From Diorhabda sublineata (Eukaryota > Arthropoda > Insecta > Coleoptera > Chrysomelidae), in the NCBI RefSeq assembly GCF_026230105.1, contig NC_079478.1:26551653-26615652 (forward strand): DNA of 64,000 nucleotides, in the 5' to 3' direction. The notes below the pieces were generated by a model that made no database searches, was not told the origin of the DNA, and worked only from the letters and a program-made list of their open reading frames with translations. The position numbers and the translations under genes are program-made. Numbering within the stretch: the first letter of the stretch is position 1; the number at the start of each line of letters is the position of its first letter. This document shows, piece by piece, positions 12,410 to 24,908 of this stretch.

Positions 12410-15400
12410 AATTCACTTGTCATCATACATTTTTCGTTCAAATAAAATGTGATGTCTTGAATTTATTGCCATTAGAAAATCTGTCTACATCATCCAACTG
12501 GAAACATCAACTTTTCGTATGCTCGGACATTTGTTTGAGAGACCGGACGGAAGTGTTGAAGAAGTCTTACATTTCAAACATCTCTATTTGTCTAATATTA
12601 AGAGTACCTACACTTTTTAGTTTTTTGTATAGTAGTTTTGGATTCTTCAAAAATGCATTTACATATCGGTCATTCAATTATTGCTTCGTAATTTTTAAAC
12701 ATGATTGATCTGAAAAATATTAATTGCCGAATTTTAAATCCTATTGATTTACTTTTCAATTAGAGAAAATTGACTGTGACCAAAAAGAGTGTGAATTTGT
12801 AGCAAAGATTTTGAAGAAGTTCACACATTAGATTTCGAGACCCTTTATATGGCAGCAGAAAATATTTAGAAAGTATCCAGAAATTTTCAGTACAATAGGC
12901 TCGATACCAAATGACATCCCATCAACGGCAGAGGAAGCAGTACCATCTAATTTATGCTTCAATATTTTTGAATAAAATATCAATCAATTTGAAAACATTA
13001 ACTTGTTCCATGTCTTTCTCTTCCGCCTGAGTTGGTATATATATTATCGGCAATAAAATTAAAGCAATCATCTTCTCCGTTGAATATTCTAATCTTTTCA
13101 ATTTTCTCTTTATTTTGCGTGACAGAGCTTTTTTGTTGTAATGGATTGCTTTGCCGCGATATTTGAATTAGACTACATCACAGAATTCAGTTTTGTTGTT
13201 CAATCTAGAAAGTTAAATGATACGTTAAGCCTAACAACTCAATAAGCAGTGTTTATTTCAGTAGCATTCGTCAATATCTTTAAAGATGTTTTTTACAAAA
13301 AAAAACGTTATATTTTCATATGTTAACGCAAGGGATAATCCAGACCTATGATTTTTTGTGAATATGGTTTGTCTTACTCTACTTATTGCCATGTACAATA
13401 GATATATGAAAACCACAAATTAATAACGAAACTTTTTGATAGTTTCATCATTTTTTAATAGATGATCAGTTTTCCGTATAATCATTAGGAAAAGAGCATT
13501 TTTTCTCGGTGTATTAACTTTGTAGTTAATCACTAATAAAAACACCGCACAAACCGATATTTGCTGGTAATTAATAGAAATATCGTATTTTTTTGCAATG
13601 TAACATAATCGGTGCAACGATAATATTGCGAATGAAAACAAACTACGGAGAATGCAGTGAGGCGCGATGAGCTCACGATAGATACATGTCCGGATGTGGG
13701 TGCACAGCGTTTCCCTGTCTGTCTATCTGTTTCGATAGTGAAGAAACAAAGTTCTTGACTTCTCCTATCAATATAGACAGATAATGTTTAAAGAATCTCG
13801 GCGACGTTTACTTGTGAAAACTAGCTCATTCCATATTCAGTACCAGGCACAACGCTTCGAGATTTTACGGTGCAATTTTGTAGTTTATTCAAATTTAATT
13901 ACTGATTTTTATACTATTTCTTAGATGAAAAATACAAAAAAATATCTATTAATAGATTCTGCACACTTCCAAATAGCTATCACCAAAATTTCAGAAAAAC
14001 AATATTTATTAATACTATATGTTAAGGTCACGTTTACAAACTGCTGAAGGTGACAGTCACGGATGAACAAATACCTTGTATCAATACATTGTCATGGTAA
14101 CATTAGTATGAATGAATGATAATACCATATAAAAATTCTTTTCTTTTAATATTCCAGTGTAATAAACTAAATTCGTCTTCTATTGTTAGAAAAATTCTGG
14201 TCATGATACAATCATATTAACTGTTCATGGAATTAATTTCCTATACAAAATAAAACATAAGGTAATAAGTATACAATTACATACAACTTAACCACCCACT
14301 TTAAAAAAAATCAGTTTGCTGCGTTATTGACGCCTGCCGAGGTTTATAGCAAAACTCTCACGACAGTATCAGTATCTTAAATATTGGTTGTACAAAAATG
14401 CGAATTGTTTTAATTTATGAACTCATATTTAGTAATGTCCCGAGAATATTTGAACTAACAGCGTTTACAACAATCAGACATGAAACTAAGTACAATAATT
14501 CCGAAAAGCTTAATATAAAGTATCAAAAGTGTGAATATGGAAACAATACATTTATTTTAAGTAACCATTTGAAAAGAGTTCGATGTATTTAAGCACCCAA
14601 AAATTCAAATCAGAATTACGACGCGAGAATACAGATTCATTTACAAATTACGAAGCAATGTTAAGAAAAGAATGTAAGACCTATGGTTCATTAAAAGTTA
14701 CATGGACTTTGCTTTTATCAAAGGGGGTTGCTGAATGTTTATGTTCAAGTTTTTGGGGTTGCAATAACAATGATACTATTCACCACGCAAAAAAATTGTT
14801 TTTTTTTAGGAAATTTATTTTTCTACAAATTTGCTCTACAGATTTTTTAGTAGAAATTAAAAATAAAAAAAAAACAATAAAAATTCAAGGAGAAACTATT
14901 TTTTTCAACTTACTGGAAAATATTTTGCATGCGTATTGGTTATCATGTTCTGATGTATAAATTTCAGTTTAGATATCTTTTATTTTGTTAATTCACAACC
15001 ATTTGACTGCTCGGTAGTTAGTAGTGGGGAGTTTTGTAAAAGCTATTGTAGTTTTAGTAGGAATCATTTGACTTTTTTGAGTGCATTTAGTATTACTTTG
15101 CCATGAATGTTTGTTTTATTTGAAATAAATATACCACTGATGTTAAAACTAGAACTGTAACAGTGTGAAGGACACAACTAGAGAAAATATTCAATGAAAT
15201 TGATGCAGTATCAAAACAACTTCTTGACCCGGTGTAAAGTAGAAACAAAAATGAAAAACTTATTTTGAATAATTAATATAAATATGAATCTAATACCAAT
15301 TGAAAAAATACTCAAAACATACCACTTTAAACCTTTCCATTGTAACAACCAGGCGACGCGACTTGACAAAAGTTTATTTGATTCTCTTATATATAAACAA

Positions 15401-15470
15401 CAGAACTTTTCGGAAGGATATGATGTGTGCTAACGAAGTATGAAGCCATTTTGAATATGAACAAAGTAAT
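12410..15470. other. no recognisable gene
   Basis: AT-rich spacer. Two plus-strand frames at 14398-14592 and 14583-14960 overlap and are lysine/asparagine-rich. They resemble no family I know and are likely chance frames. A slightly less AT-rich patch at 13650-13760 is unassigned. Confidence 0.4.
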
Positions 15471-15479
15471 ATTATTACA

Positions 15480-15960
15480 AAAATTCAATATTCAGTAGCC
15501 GATAACTCCATTACACTCTTCTGGAGGTTAACTGCAATGAGGACTATTACGTTCAGACTCTTATATCCAAAAAATACTTTCACAGAGTTGATTGAGCAGT
15601 TATTTATTTTATCATCTATAAATATATTGTAAAGTAATGGAGTCAAGCCGTTATCTCACTTCACTCCTTCTGTGGTTAGAGAAGAATCGGTTATTGGGTT
15701 TTTACTTATTATGTGGTAGGTATCACGTGTAAATAAGATTATGATTGCATTTGGTAAGTTAACACGTACTTTCCTTTCAAATAATGTATCTGAAATTCGG
15801 TGAACAGTTTTATCTTGAAGTTTCTTGAGCTTGATGGTAAATACATGATCTTGTATAGTTCTGCCTTGCGGAATACGTTTTATACATCATTTAGTGTATT
15901 TTCTACCTTTGTTGCAACTTTATTGGTATTCTTGCCTTATTCCCAGCATATTAATGTAAG
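15480..15960 (-). pseudogene. non-LTR retrotransposon RT fragment
   Basis: The minus strand gives a decayed RT. QGRTIQDHVFTIK lies near 15890, followed by TTEGVK-DNGLTPLLYNIFIDD near 15660, which is the palm block usually reading GVRQGD.LSPLLFN. Then come INNC and, near 15530, VLIAVNLQKS in the position of the ADD-VLIA box. Stops interrupt it and the catalytic YADD is lost. Confidence 0.6.
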
Positions 15961-15969
15961 TAAGTCAAG

Positions 15970-17225
15970 CCTCTCTCCTTCGTAGCTTTTGATATTTCAG
16001 GTGTAAGTAGCAGTTGTTAGCCATTTGATTACTTCTATAACTTTTTCTTGTATTATCTCTTTTCTGTTTTCATTATGGTCCTCTTTATCACTTATATTAT
16101 CAATTTATTTATTTTGTGAACGGTAGGAATAATTAACGAAATGATGAGTTCAGATTTATTATTCAATATAGTCTCTATTGGAGTTAATACATTGTTCTCA
16201 TCGATGTTTCATCATTTCGAATGTATTTCAAATTAATTATTGTTCTATATCTTTAAAATACTGATTTACCGCATGGATGATTTTATTATCCACATTAACG
16301 ATGTAAGTGTTCTTTAAGTTTTGGAAAGAGCATGAGAATATGACAAATGCTCATCATTTTGAAACTAGATTGAGACATTAATCACCTTTGATTTGCAAGT
16401 AAACTAACTGAAATTATACCTTCGGGATCCCAAGATACGGTTGGCATGATATTCCAAGCTGAATATTGCATTGTGATTTTTTTTAGGTGGTGTCTCCACT
16501 TTTTTATCTGAATTTGGGCTCTACGTGATAGCGACGGATGCTCTATGATTCATCCATTGTTACTAATCTTATCAGAACATTTTCTTTGTTTCTTCCATAC
16601 TGTCTTGAAATAGCGATTTCATTGTAGACAGTGACGTGATGATAATTGATTGTTGTTGATTTTGAAATGGGTAAGGGACAAAATAAACAGATCAGTTTAG
16701 GTACATCTACTCAAAGATATGAATATACTGGTTAATTCATTTAGAGGAAGTCTCAAGTATGTTGTCTTGCCAGAAGGCATTTAATTGATAGATAATTACG
16801 TGGATTCTATTGTTGATTTGATTTTTTAAGCAATATATCTTTGTAATATTTATTGACCATAGGCGTATAAAAAACGTATTTGATTCTACAATATTGTAAC
16901 TATTCACTTTCTGAAATTGTTCATCATAGCTACGAAGCTTTTATCGTTTTGAATGTGATCAAAGAAAATTTGAAAATATACGAGAAAATTTTTGTTCAAA
17001 ATTTTTATAATCTTCAGTTTCTGCCAATAAACTAAAAGAGTGTATGGCGATACACTCATGACTATTCAGCTTAGATTTCGTCATTGATATTGTTATAATT
17101 TTGATACAGTTTAAGCTTAAGAGATATTTTAATGGAAAGTAGTTGCAAAAACATCTCTGGATACAAAATTATTTTAGACAGTTCTATACTAGAATTTGAA
17201 TTCGAAGGATACGTATCTCAATCGA
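15970..17225. other. 3' flank of the Osiris gene, no gene recognised
   Basis: AT-rich sequence lying downstream of the Osiris stop on the minus strand. I found no canonical AATAAA close to the stop, so the poly(A) site of that gene may lie beyond the microsatellite here. No coding region is supported. Confidence 0.4.
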
Positions 17226-17233
17226 ATGCTTTA

Positions 17234-17269
17234 TAATTCTAAAATAATTCTAAAATAATTCTAAAATAA

Positions 17270-17329
<60 letters not shown>
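17234..17329. repeat. (AT)n microsatellite with an adjoining 11-bp tandem repeat
   Basis: A pure AT dinucleotide run covers about 17274-17329 (roughly 28 units). It is preceded by at least three copies of an 11-base unit (ATTCTAAAATA). It begins only eight bases downstream of the Osiris stop codon, so it would lie in that gene's 3' UTR. Length is probably polymorphic. Confidence 0.95.
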
Positions 17330-17331
<2 letters not shown>

Positions 17332-17336
17332 TATAC

Positions 17337-17821
17337 TCACTCATTGCCATAAGAAGCGGCCGGATATGAATCCCCATAACGGCTGTCATCTTTATTAGCA
17401 AACTCTGGATAATGACTAACATCAGGAGGTGGTCCACTATGGTGGTAATGTGAATCATCATGATCCTCAAGGAAATGATGCGAATCGTCGTGAGAATACT
17501 CCGCTTCTTCTATATGAGGCTTGTGATAATGGTGTTCTTCAATGTGAGGTTTGTGATGATAATATCCGGGTGCCACTTGATGAATATGTGCTATTTGATG
17601 CTTGTGAATATGATGTTTGGTTCCATACGGTGTATACGCACATAATTTGAAAAGATGATGTAGTGCGGGGAAGAAGAACAAAAGAATTTTAACGATGATT
17701 TTCTTAGCTGTCACTACTCCCAACATCGATGGTAAGAAGAATAATACGTTTACTGCTAGAAGTTTTATAATCACTAGAACGGCGAGAAGAGCATACAGTA
17801 ATCTATCTGTGATGAATTTTT
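17337..17821 (-). CDS. Osiris family protein, exon 2 (C-terminal half)
   Basis: This exon encodes the C-terminal half of an Osiris protein. A clean acceptor (polypyrimidine ...TTCTATTTTTTCAG) ends just above 17821. The first two bases complete a codon with the single base left over by exon 1, giving the join ...NLI-KKFITDRLLYALLAV. The sequence has two hydrophobic stretches (LLYALLAVLVIIKLLAVNVL and KIIVKILLFFFP), the expected Osiris transmembrane-like region. A His/Tyr-rich tail (HHIHKHQIAHIHQVAPGYYH and two HYHKPHIEE-type repeats) follows, ending YGNE and stop at 17337. Spliced length with exon 1 is 337 residues. Osiris proteins act in the endomembrane/secretory system of cuticle-forming cells. 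The member identity (perhaps an Osi1-Osi5 type from its place beside Osi6/7-like genes) is inference. Confidence 0.85.
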
Positions 17822-18509
17822 CTGAAAAAATAGAATTGCGTTAACAACAGTATAGAGTCAATCTGAAGAGGTCGTTGGCTATGTGCTCTTAAGAAACTTC
17901 ATTATCAATTTAGGAAACTAACAGTGAGTGAAATATTTATAGGCTATTTCTTTGTACGAGAGATTAACTATTAGCTTATTTTGAAGTCCTCTACAATATA
18001 GTCCCCGATATTCTAAACTAAAAGTAACCTCAAATATTCAATATATTCTCAAGAGAGTAAACAAACAAGTTTTTATTGAATGCTACAAACGAAAAATATT
18101 TATAAGGGAAAGTTTCTATTCTTCAGAATTCCAGATTTAAAAATGCATAAAAGTTGGCGTTTTACAGTTATTGGAGAAATCAAAATTTAATACATTTATG
18201 TCAAAAATATGCTGTCATCTACAATTACGCAATATTTGAGTTTACTGCATACAGAAGAATATACAGGTCTAGTTGATTCGGGTGGAGATATTATTCAATA
18301 AAAACAACATGGAGGATTTAAATTCACTGTTGTTGCCGACGAGTATGTGAGCAACTATACCAACACAGAAATAAATTGTGCTTGCGTGACTGGATCAAAA
18401 ATTCATATAAGTCAACACAACAACTGCGTTTTCACATTGCGAAATGAAACTAAATATATCATTTACTTTTTAGGCTACCATTATACTAATTATACTAGGA
18501 TGTTCTCAT

Positions 18510-19283
18510 CCGAGATACTGGCATCCCACTTTGCGTCGAATTTGTGTTGGGACGCTAGCATACCGGACCGCTATTTTATTTTAATCTTTTCCAGTCGTCA
18601 ATATGGCCCCAAAGAATGAAGAGATGTTGTTGCTGATGTTACTAATTAAAAAAAGAAGGCGTCGTGCAAAAAGGAAGTTTAGTGTCAACTTTTCAAAACC
18701 CTCAAAGATAGAAGTGACGACAGATTTCCATGCATTCATTTTGAAAATCTTGTTGGCGTAGCTTTCTAACCTACTATCCCAAATACAAGGATGTTTTCCC
18801 ATTTCAAATAATAAATTTTCTATATCCAATTTGTTATCAATATATTTTTCCGGTTCTTCTAGAGACGAGCCTTCCGAAGGGGCATTTCCTATGTCGCCCA
18901 CAACACTTTCACTCACGTCATCAAACATTTCACTTTCCATCGCAAAAGACACTAAAGATATACTGTACTAGACACAGTAATCACTCGACTCGATACGACA
19001 CGTGCAGTGCAGTCAGCAGTCTCAGGCCCTCACGTGATCAAACTGCGTGCGCACGCATATGTCAAATAGAGCACCTGCTCGGATGCTAGCAGCCTACTAT
19101 AATGCGCCGCATTCGAACCAATGCCCCACAACCGATTTTGTGCATCCCGGGATGCAAAAAGCGACCGGCTGTTCGCATTTCAGCATTCCAGCCGGGATAT
19201 ACAAAATTGAGCCTCCGGGTGGCTGTTTTAGCATCCGATGCTGGCATCTCTAGTCTAATCGCTTCCAGATGCCAGCATCTCGG
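18510..19283. mobile_element. PIF/Harbinger internal-deletion derivative carrying both gene starts
   Basis: The ends are inverted: the left begins CCGAGATACTGGCATC and the right, read inward, begins CCGAGATGCTGGCATC. On the plus strand, an ATG at 18602 starts MAPKNEEMLLLMLLIKKRRR, like the acidic/leucine then arginine-rich start of Harbinger DDE transposases. On the minus strand from 18952 lies the start of a MADF-domain accessory protein. The two starts face each other, as in autonomous PIF/Harbinger elements, but everything between them has been lost. A clear 3-bp target duplication was not seen. Confidence 0.7.
18690..18952 (-). pseudogene. MADF-domain protein N-terminal fragment (Harbinger accessory)
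   Basis: Starting at 18952, an acidic leader (about 40 residues, rich in D/E/S) leads into DIENLLFEMGKHPCIWDSRL and ANKIFKMNAWKSVVTSIF. This matches the first half of a MADF DNA-binding domain: hydrophobic helix, the H/NPCLW/YD turn, and the conserved AW. After FEG the reading frame runs antisense into the transposase N-terminus, so the second half of the domain is missing. It sits inside the deletion derivative at 18510-19283. Confidence 0.7.
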
Positions 19284-19408
19284 TTTTGACTTACGGCAAA
19301 TTTTTTACAAAAAATTAATTACTTTAAAAGTATGCATTTTTCGAAATAAGTACTTTTTAAACAAAAGTATACATAATTTCACGTTGATTTCAAAAATGTA
19401 TTAATATA

Positions 19409-19589
19409 CAGGGTATTTATTCTATTTGAAATAACAAAGTTACAGTCAGCCAAAGATGGCCGACTTCCGGTAGAACCTTTGAAAATATTTTAGTTAGAAA
19501 GATCGGATCCGAAAACCAATACCTAGCAATTTTCATGATTTTATTATATGCCATATACAGATAGTTTTAACTAGTCGTAGGACACCCTG
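19409..19589. repeat. short MITE with CAGGGT/ACCCTG ends
   Basis: A roughly 180-bp sequence starts CAGGGT after TA and ends CACCCTG before TA, an arrangement typical of mariner-like MITEs. It has no coding capacity. Only the outer seven or so bases are clearly inverted, so the call rests mainly on end sequence and TA flanks. Confidence 0.5.
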
Positions 19590-19939
19590 TATTATAATTA
19601 TATTACACTCAAATCACTATCAGCATTCACATTCTAGACAAAAAAAAATGATCTAGTTTAAGAATTATAATTCATACATTTTTGGAAACTCAACTATTTT
19701 TCTTTGTTTCTTTTTTCTGGTCCTTTTATTTCCTGAAGTTAGCGATATCATCATATTTTTCAGCTATGATATGATGTGTATGCTCGATTCGCTCCAAAAG
19801 TTTTTTTTTGTGAAATGTACATTTAGACAGTACTGTTCTAAAACTAATGACAAAAATATTGACTGAAGAGATTGCTAAGACGGGTTTAAGTTAAGATGGT
19901 ATGGACAACTTCATACAAAATTTGAAAAATTGTCTGCTA

Positions 19940-20361
19940 ACTAGAGAGGTTTCTCTTATAGCCTACAGTGAATGCTACACAAATTTGAGCAATCAGCAAA
20001 CAAAATCAATTTGAATATATATTTACAAAAAACTCAATCCCTTGGAATATTTAGAGAACCGAGGAGCTGCAAATTGGCTGTAAACTATCAGGCAGTTAAT
20101 CAGGTTACTTGCTTGAAGTACCTAGACATTAACATTACCAGTAGCAAAAGCCTATCAGAAGAGAAGCTAAGGGAGATTGGTATATATAATATCTGTTCTT
20201 TTTTAGATATTAGAAATTATTTGGACAGACAGTGTGAAATTTGTAACATTAGAACAGCTGGGAAGACAATACTCCGGTCTATAAAAAATAACTGGCCACA
20301 CATTACGCACCCAACAGATAACACCGTGAAGTGGGATGAGAAAAGTGTAATCTCTAATTAA
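19940..20361 (+). pseudogene. non-LTR retrotransposon RT C-terminal fragment
   Basis: The frame beginning near 19940 reads SLIAYSE-, followed by MLHKFEQSANKINLNIYLQK, then VNQVTCLKYLDINITSSKSL and GKTILRSIKNNWP. This is the thumb and C-terminal part that follows the YADD box in a LINE family with ADDAVLIAE...LQ.LLHKF and FKYLG..IS motifs. The catalytic palm upstream is lost. A related, longer copy lies at 39.7-40.5 kb on the same strand. Confidence 0.75.
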
Positions 20362-20639
20362 TGTATAACTCCCCCATTAAAAATTGATTATAAATGACAA
20401 CAAATAAATCACCAATAATTTCACCCTACTTCTGGTAAATGAATCAACTCGCTTAACTGTCAAATATTTGAACAATAATAATATTTTGAAAAAAGAATTT
20501 GAGAATAGAGGATTAATTAATACATTAAACCTACCAGTTAAAAATTAAGGGCCTTTCTAATTACTAATACTGGTTAGATAAGTTTAGGTTAATCTCGCAA
20601 TATAGTTGAATTAAGTTACCAATTCTCTTCTTTGTATTT

Positions 20640-21020
20640 GCACAAAGTCAGTTAGGCGCCCGCACATGATGAAAAAGAGAAGCATGTTCGCAAATCCATG
20701 TTGTTCACTAGAGGATTTATTCTACTCCACGATACTCAACTCAAATTCTACTGGACAAGCTCAAGTGAGAGCAGCTTGATGATCCGCCCAACAGCTCAGA
20801 CATGTGGCCTTGTAGCTTAGATGTGTCTGGTCCGTTAAAAACCATCTCAAAGGGGAGTGTCTCAACTCGGACAAAGAACTGAAGAACATAGTAGAGCTAT
20901 GTGGCTCTTGTCATAGTCACAGGGAATTATTCGTCTCGTTAAATAGTGGAATAGTTGTGAAAAGGTCTCTTGTGATTAATTTCGGATAAAGTCTTCAATT
21001 ATACGTTTGATATGTTTCAA
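20640..21020 (+). pseudogene. mariner (DD34D) transposase C-terminal fragment
   Basis: Reading in shifting frames gives RGFILLHD (second catalytic aspartate region) near 20714, a decayed SPDMSPCD block near 20790, and then WSVKNHLKGECLNSDKELKN, IVELCGSCHS and LVINFG near the end. These correspond to the GPLKKHLKG..F.SD.ELK.AV segment of mariner transposases. Several frameshifts and stops make it dead. The N-terminal half is absent. Confidence 0.7.
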
Positions 21021-21599
21021 AGGGATTCTCCAATTTTAAATTGGTTATAGCAGTTTCAACTGTTCTCGTTATATACTATTAGCTAGAGGTTCTTACATTT
21101 TTTATTATTCTGCAAAAGTATTTTTTCATATAACAAATTGCTTATAATCATTATGTCTAATTATTTTTAATTTATTAATCATTTGATATACTAATTATTT
21201 TAGGTCAAAGTTAGGAAAGTAATAAGTCCAAAGCTAGAAATTTCAATTTAACATTTCCGTATTGATCATTAATTATCTCAATTTAATTTTAATTCACTTT
21301 AATTTGGTATAAGTAGAACAGGGAAAAAATTTATTTGAATTTTTCATTTGAATGGATTCATATCTTCATAATATTCAATGCAGTCATAAAACAAAAAATA
21401 ACTATTTTATTGCTATTAAATTATTTGATTAGTTGGATTTTATAACTTTATAATTTTGTGATAAGCAAAGAATGAAAGTTTAAGATTTCTCCGTTAAGTA
21501 TACCTTCACACGCTTGAGTAAAATAGCTATCAAAATAGAAGATTTGCTATTTAAGAAAATTTTCGATGATATCATTTATTTGAATTATTGGGATACACT

Positions 21600-22010
21600 T
21601 TAGAAGCATATATTCTAGAAATTATTGGGAAATGCAACACCCTTGTCTCAGGCATTTGTTGATTGTGAAGGATTTCGATACTTTCGATTTTTAGTACTTA
21701 ATGGCCTTTATGAAGGTATGGTTAATGTTGGTATTTTCAAAAATTTTCCCATAATTTTGATATTGTTATGTTATCGTAGGCTTTTTGTAAATCTATAAAC
21801 ATTAGGTGTACTAGACTATTCGATTCTGTTCCTTCTTTATCAGATGCTTTGAAGAGAACACGTTGCCTGTACACGACCATCCAGCTCTAAACCCACTCCA
21901 CTTATTATACTTGTTACCGATATCCCACGATATTTATTGCCCTTATTATGTATAGATATGATGCAAGCTGTTTTCCAGTCTTCGGGTATATTGTAGAAAT
22001 ATAAGCTAAT
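21600..22010 (-). pseudogene. non-LTR retrotransposon RT fragment
   Basis: On the minus strand the segment near 21820-21760 reads LVHLMFIDLQKAYDNITISK, the palm A block with its conserved FIDL.KAYD, followed by LWENF and short decayed pieces. Upstream near 21980 are pieces of the fingers domain. It is interrupted by stops, and no endonuclease was seen. Confidence 0.65.
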
Positions 22011-22014
22011 TGTT

Positions 22015-23020
22015 CGAAGTTTTTATTTATTCTATTTTTCATTAGTTAAGCATAAATCCCTCGCGGTTCTCCTATTTTTTAGTTGCTTCGCTGAATTTAT
22101 AACTATTGTTGAATGAGATATCAAAGATCAAATAAAATGTATTCAAATTCAAAAAGGAATCGTTACCGGACAAAACAATTTTTATTTAATCCACCAGCGA
22201 ATTATTGGGCTGTGTGTTCATACTTCACAAAAAAAATTTATTTACCTCAAATTTCCATTCATATCAATATAATCATTAATATTTGTAACAGAGATACATC
22301 AAGAAAACCAAAGTAATACTTACCATAAATATTGAAAATTTCGATTTGTAGGTAACGGTTTATTTAATTATGAAACAGCAATCAAATAAAAAACAACTCA
22401 CATCTATTGCCACATTCTAACATAGACTAAAAGTTCATCAAATGTACGCTAAAGCTTTCACCTATAACAGAATATCGAATTTAAGTGGGAAATTCGAATG
22501 ATTAAATTTTGTCTGCATTCATTACCACACTAGCAGCTCACAAATTATTTTTTATTGATTAGAAGTCAGATTTATTCCATATAGCTATCGGATATGATGT
22601 CAGGATCATGCTGATGATGATGATTTTAGAACGATGAATAATAAAGGAAAATATCTTGAAGAACCTTTTTATATGACATATCTTGAGGACATGTTCATTG
22701 GAGGAAGATATAGTATTCATGAAAATAATTGAAAAAAAATGTTTATTTAGTTGCTTGCTCAAGAGTTCAGGACAAAAATTAGGAACTGGTCACAACTCAA
22801 ATTTGAAAAAGATACGTTTTATAATTAATATCCTTTCTATGTAAAAACATATTTTGTTTTCGAGAATAAATTTTGTAAGCAAATATTTCAAACACCAATG
22901 CCTGACATCCTACACCGATGTGCTTGACGTGGTTATTCCTCTATTAACCTTTAAATCTTATTTCATTTATAAATATATTTGATTCCTTTTGGTACCAATG
23001 TGTTATGTATATCCCAGCAG
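22015..23020. other. no recognisable gene (intronic)
   Basis: AT-rich sequence inside the Osiris intron. Open frames at 22113-22316 (plus) and 22559-22762 (minus) show no family features. Confidence 0.4.
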
Positions 23021-23024
23021 ACGT

Positions 23025-24470
23025 TTAAAAAATCCCAGTGGGAATTTTAAGCTGATGATTTAACCCGAGCTATGCTCTACTGGTACCCAAAAATAGATGG
23101 AGGCAAATTCAGTTGGCGGCGTTTTAGTGCAATTATTTAGGGCGAGTGTACCACGTGCTGCGTAGGATGTATTTGTCCCAGTGGTTTTCTGCGTTTACCT
23201 CATTCAGAAATAAGTCATTATCCTAGAAGGAGTTGATGGAGTTGCCCCAAAATATTTTTGATGTCGAAGACGAACCGTGTTTTAATAGCGGTTCAGAATA
23301 TGTACAGTCACCTTCAAAGGTTTCAAGTAACGAGTTTTTGGCACCATCTAAGAGTAAATTTGAACTCTAAGAGAATTTTTTGTCCCCGGATAGCTCATTT
23401 TCCGAAATAAATACACCAATTCCAAATATCCCTAGAATAAAGTTAGATCAATGGAAAGTTGTAGACAACAATTTTGTTCCAAGATTTCCCATCCTAGCCG
23501 AGACATCTAGTAAAGGCACATCTTGATAGGTCTTTTCTTCATGGATTACTGAAAAAATCAATAGAAGATAATCCGAGTAAACGATCTGTTTTGAAAACTT
23601 ATCAGTAAGGAATAATGATGATATTTGGCTGCTTTTCCCTTATGTCATACAATAAAGTGCCTACAAAGCAGCCCTATTGCTCTACCAATAAATTAATTGG
23701 TAATGACAATGATCAAACAATCAATTTCTAAAAATAAATTCAATTTCGGAAAAGATGCAAATAGATATAAGAGTACAACTCTAAGGGAATACGATATCCT
23801 AAATTTAGCACGAACCATTCAAGAGACTGATGTCAGCTTATGTTTCGATAGATTTTTCATAAGTACAAAACTAATTAACAAATCAATGAAATGAATCTTA
23901 GTTTTTGTATAATTAGGTTGATACGTGTGCTGTTTCCTGGAAGGACACCAAAGATGTCACAGTAAATTCTTATTGACATAGAGATGAAATAACTGAAGTG
24001 AAAAGAATGGTCAAAGATGGTGGCCAAGTAGATATTCTTTTGCTGCCAGATTGTTCACTTTTATAATTAATATATAGGAAGCGTTGATCTGTCAGACCAA
24101 CTTGTTGGCCTTTTCGATATGAACAAAAAGATAACCAAGTAGTGGAAAAGAAAATAATAGTAAGAGTTTTTTAGATTACTCAGTTCTTTTAGCTGAATCT
24201 CTAATTAGCTATGGCCGGCAGCATGCAAAGGTAGTTCGCCGACGACAATAGAGTAGGCCTATGAAATTAGAGGATCACTCACCTATCGAAGGCCCACTAG
24301 AAGAAGTTGTCATCGCTATACTACGATGAAGCAAAAAAATAACTAAAACACTTTGTGCGGTTTGTATTGTACTCTTTCCCCTGTGTTTGTGTTATTAGAA
24401 AAATAAGTAACAAAGCGATGTATATGTCCAATATCCAGTGGGAGAAATGTGTCCCAGGTTCCCTTGGAAA
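23025..24470 (+). pseudogene. degenerate piggyBac-like transposon
   Basis: An N-terminal piece (ELPQNIFDVEDEPCFNSGSE) starts near 23243. It is followed by SLMSYNKVPTKQPYCSTNKL near 23640, FGKDANRYKSTTLREYDIL near 23746, and SLCFDRFFISTKLINKSM near 23840. Then come SWKDTKDVTVNSY near 23940, EVKRMVKDGGQVDILLLPD near 24000 and GSVDLSDQLVGLFDMNKKIT near 24080. This order (lg..K...YWS, DRFFTS..L, W.DTK.V, YN..MGGVD..D) is that of piggyBac transposases. Many frame changes make it non-functional. CCCAGTGGGA-type motifs near 23034 and 24437 mark the probable ends. Confidence 0.85.
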
Positions 24471-24814
24471 AAAATCAAATAATTCACTGAATTTTTAGTT
24501 TTCTTGTCCATTTGAAGCCTATGATGAAAGACAGGCTCTTAACTCAAATAAACAAATTGGTACTGAAAGGTTATATAATAATATTGTCAATAATCAACCT
24601 TTATAAGTTATGATCCCCATATCCAATAAGTTTATCCTAGATCACCACTTTTCAAATCCTGAGATTATTATCTAGTAGAATCATCTCATATACAAGCGAT
24701 TACAGGCTGAACCCAGAATAATGTGCACTGTCATCGTATGGATTATGCTGTTGCAAACGTTTTAATTACCATTAAACCAAAATTATCTCCTATGAAATAG
24801 GTTACATGCCACCA

Positions 24815-24908
24815 CTACACGAACACTCACAATTACACTGTCTGACGCGCATTTCTGTTGTTTACATTCAGTCTCTGAAGACGATAACTTGGTTATCGAA
24901 ACGCGGTA
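24815..24908 (-). repeat. dispersed hairpin-bearing repeat, copy 2
   Basis: This copy carries ACACTCACAATTACACTGTC, TGACGCGC and, at 24868-24904, CAGTCTCTGAAGACGATAAC followed by TTGGTTATCGAAACGCG. It shares both halves of copy 1 but in rearranged order and orientation, so one or both copies are mosaic. No ORF. Confidence 0.7.

Noticed and set aside
14398..14960. Two overlapping plus-strand frames that could form a protein
   Set aside because: No recognisable motif, biased Lys/Asn/Phe composition typical of AT-rich chance frames, and no splice or start context.
17261..17470. Minus-strand frame with an (IY)n tail
   Set aside because: The tail is translation of the (AT)n microsatellite, in a frame different from the Osiris exon.
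17429..17650. Plus-strand frames across the Osiris His-rich exon
   Set aside because: Antisense of the CAT/CAC-rich codons of exon 2; ATG-rich by composition only.
18347..18619. 90-codon plus-strand frame before the Harbinger derivative
   Set aside because: Crosses the element's left end and has no similarity; likely chance.
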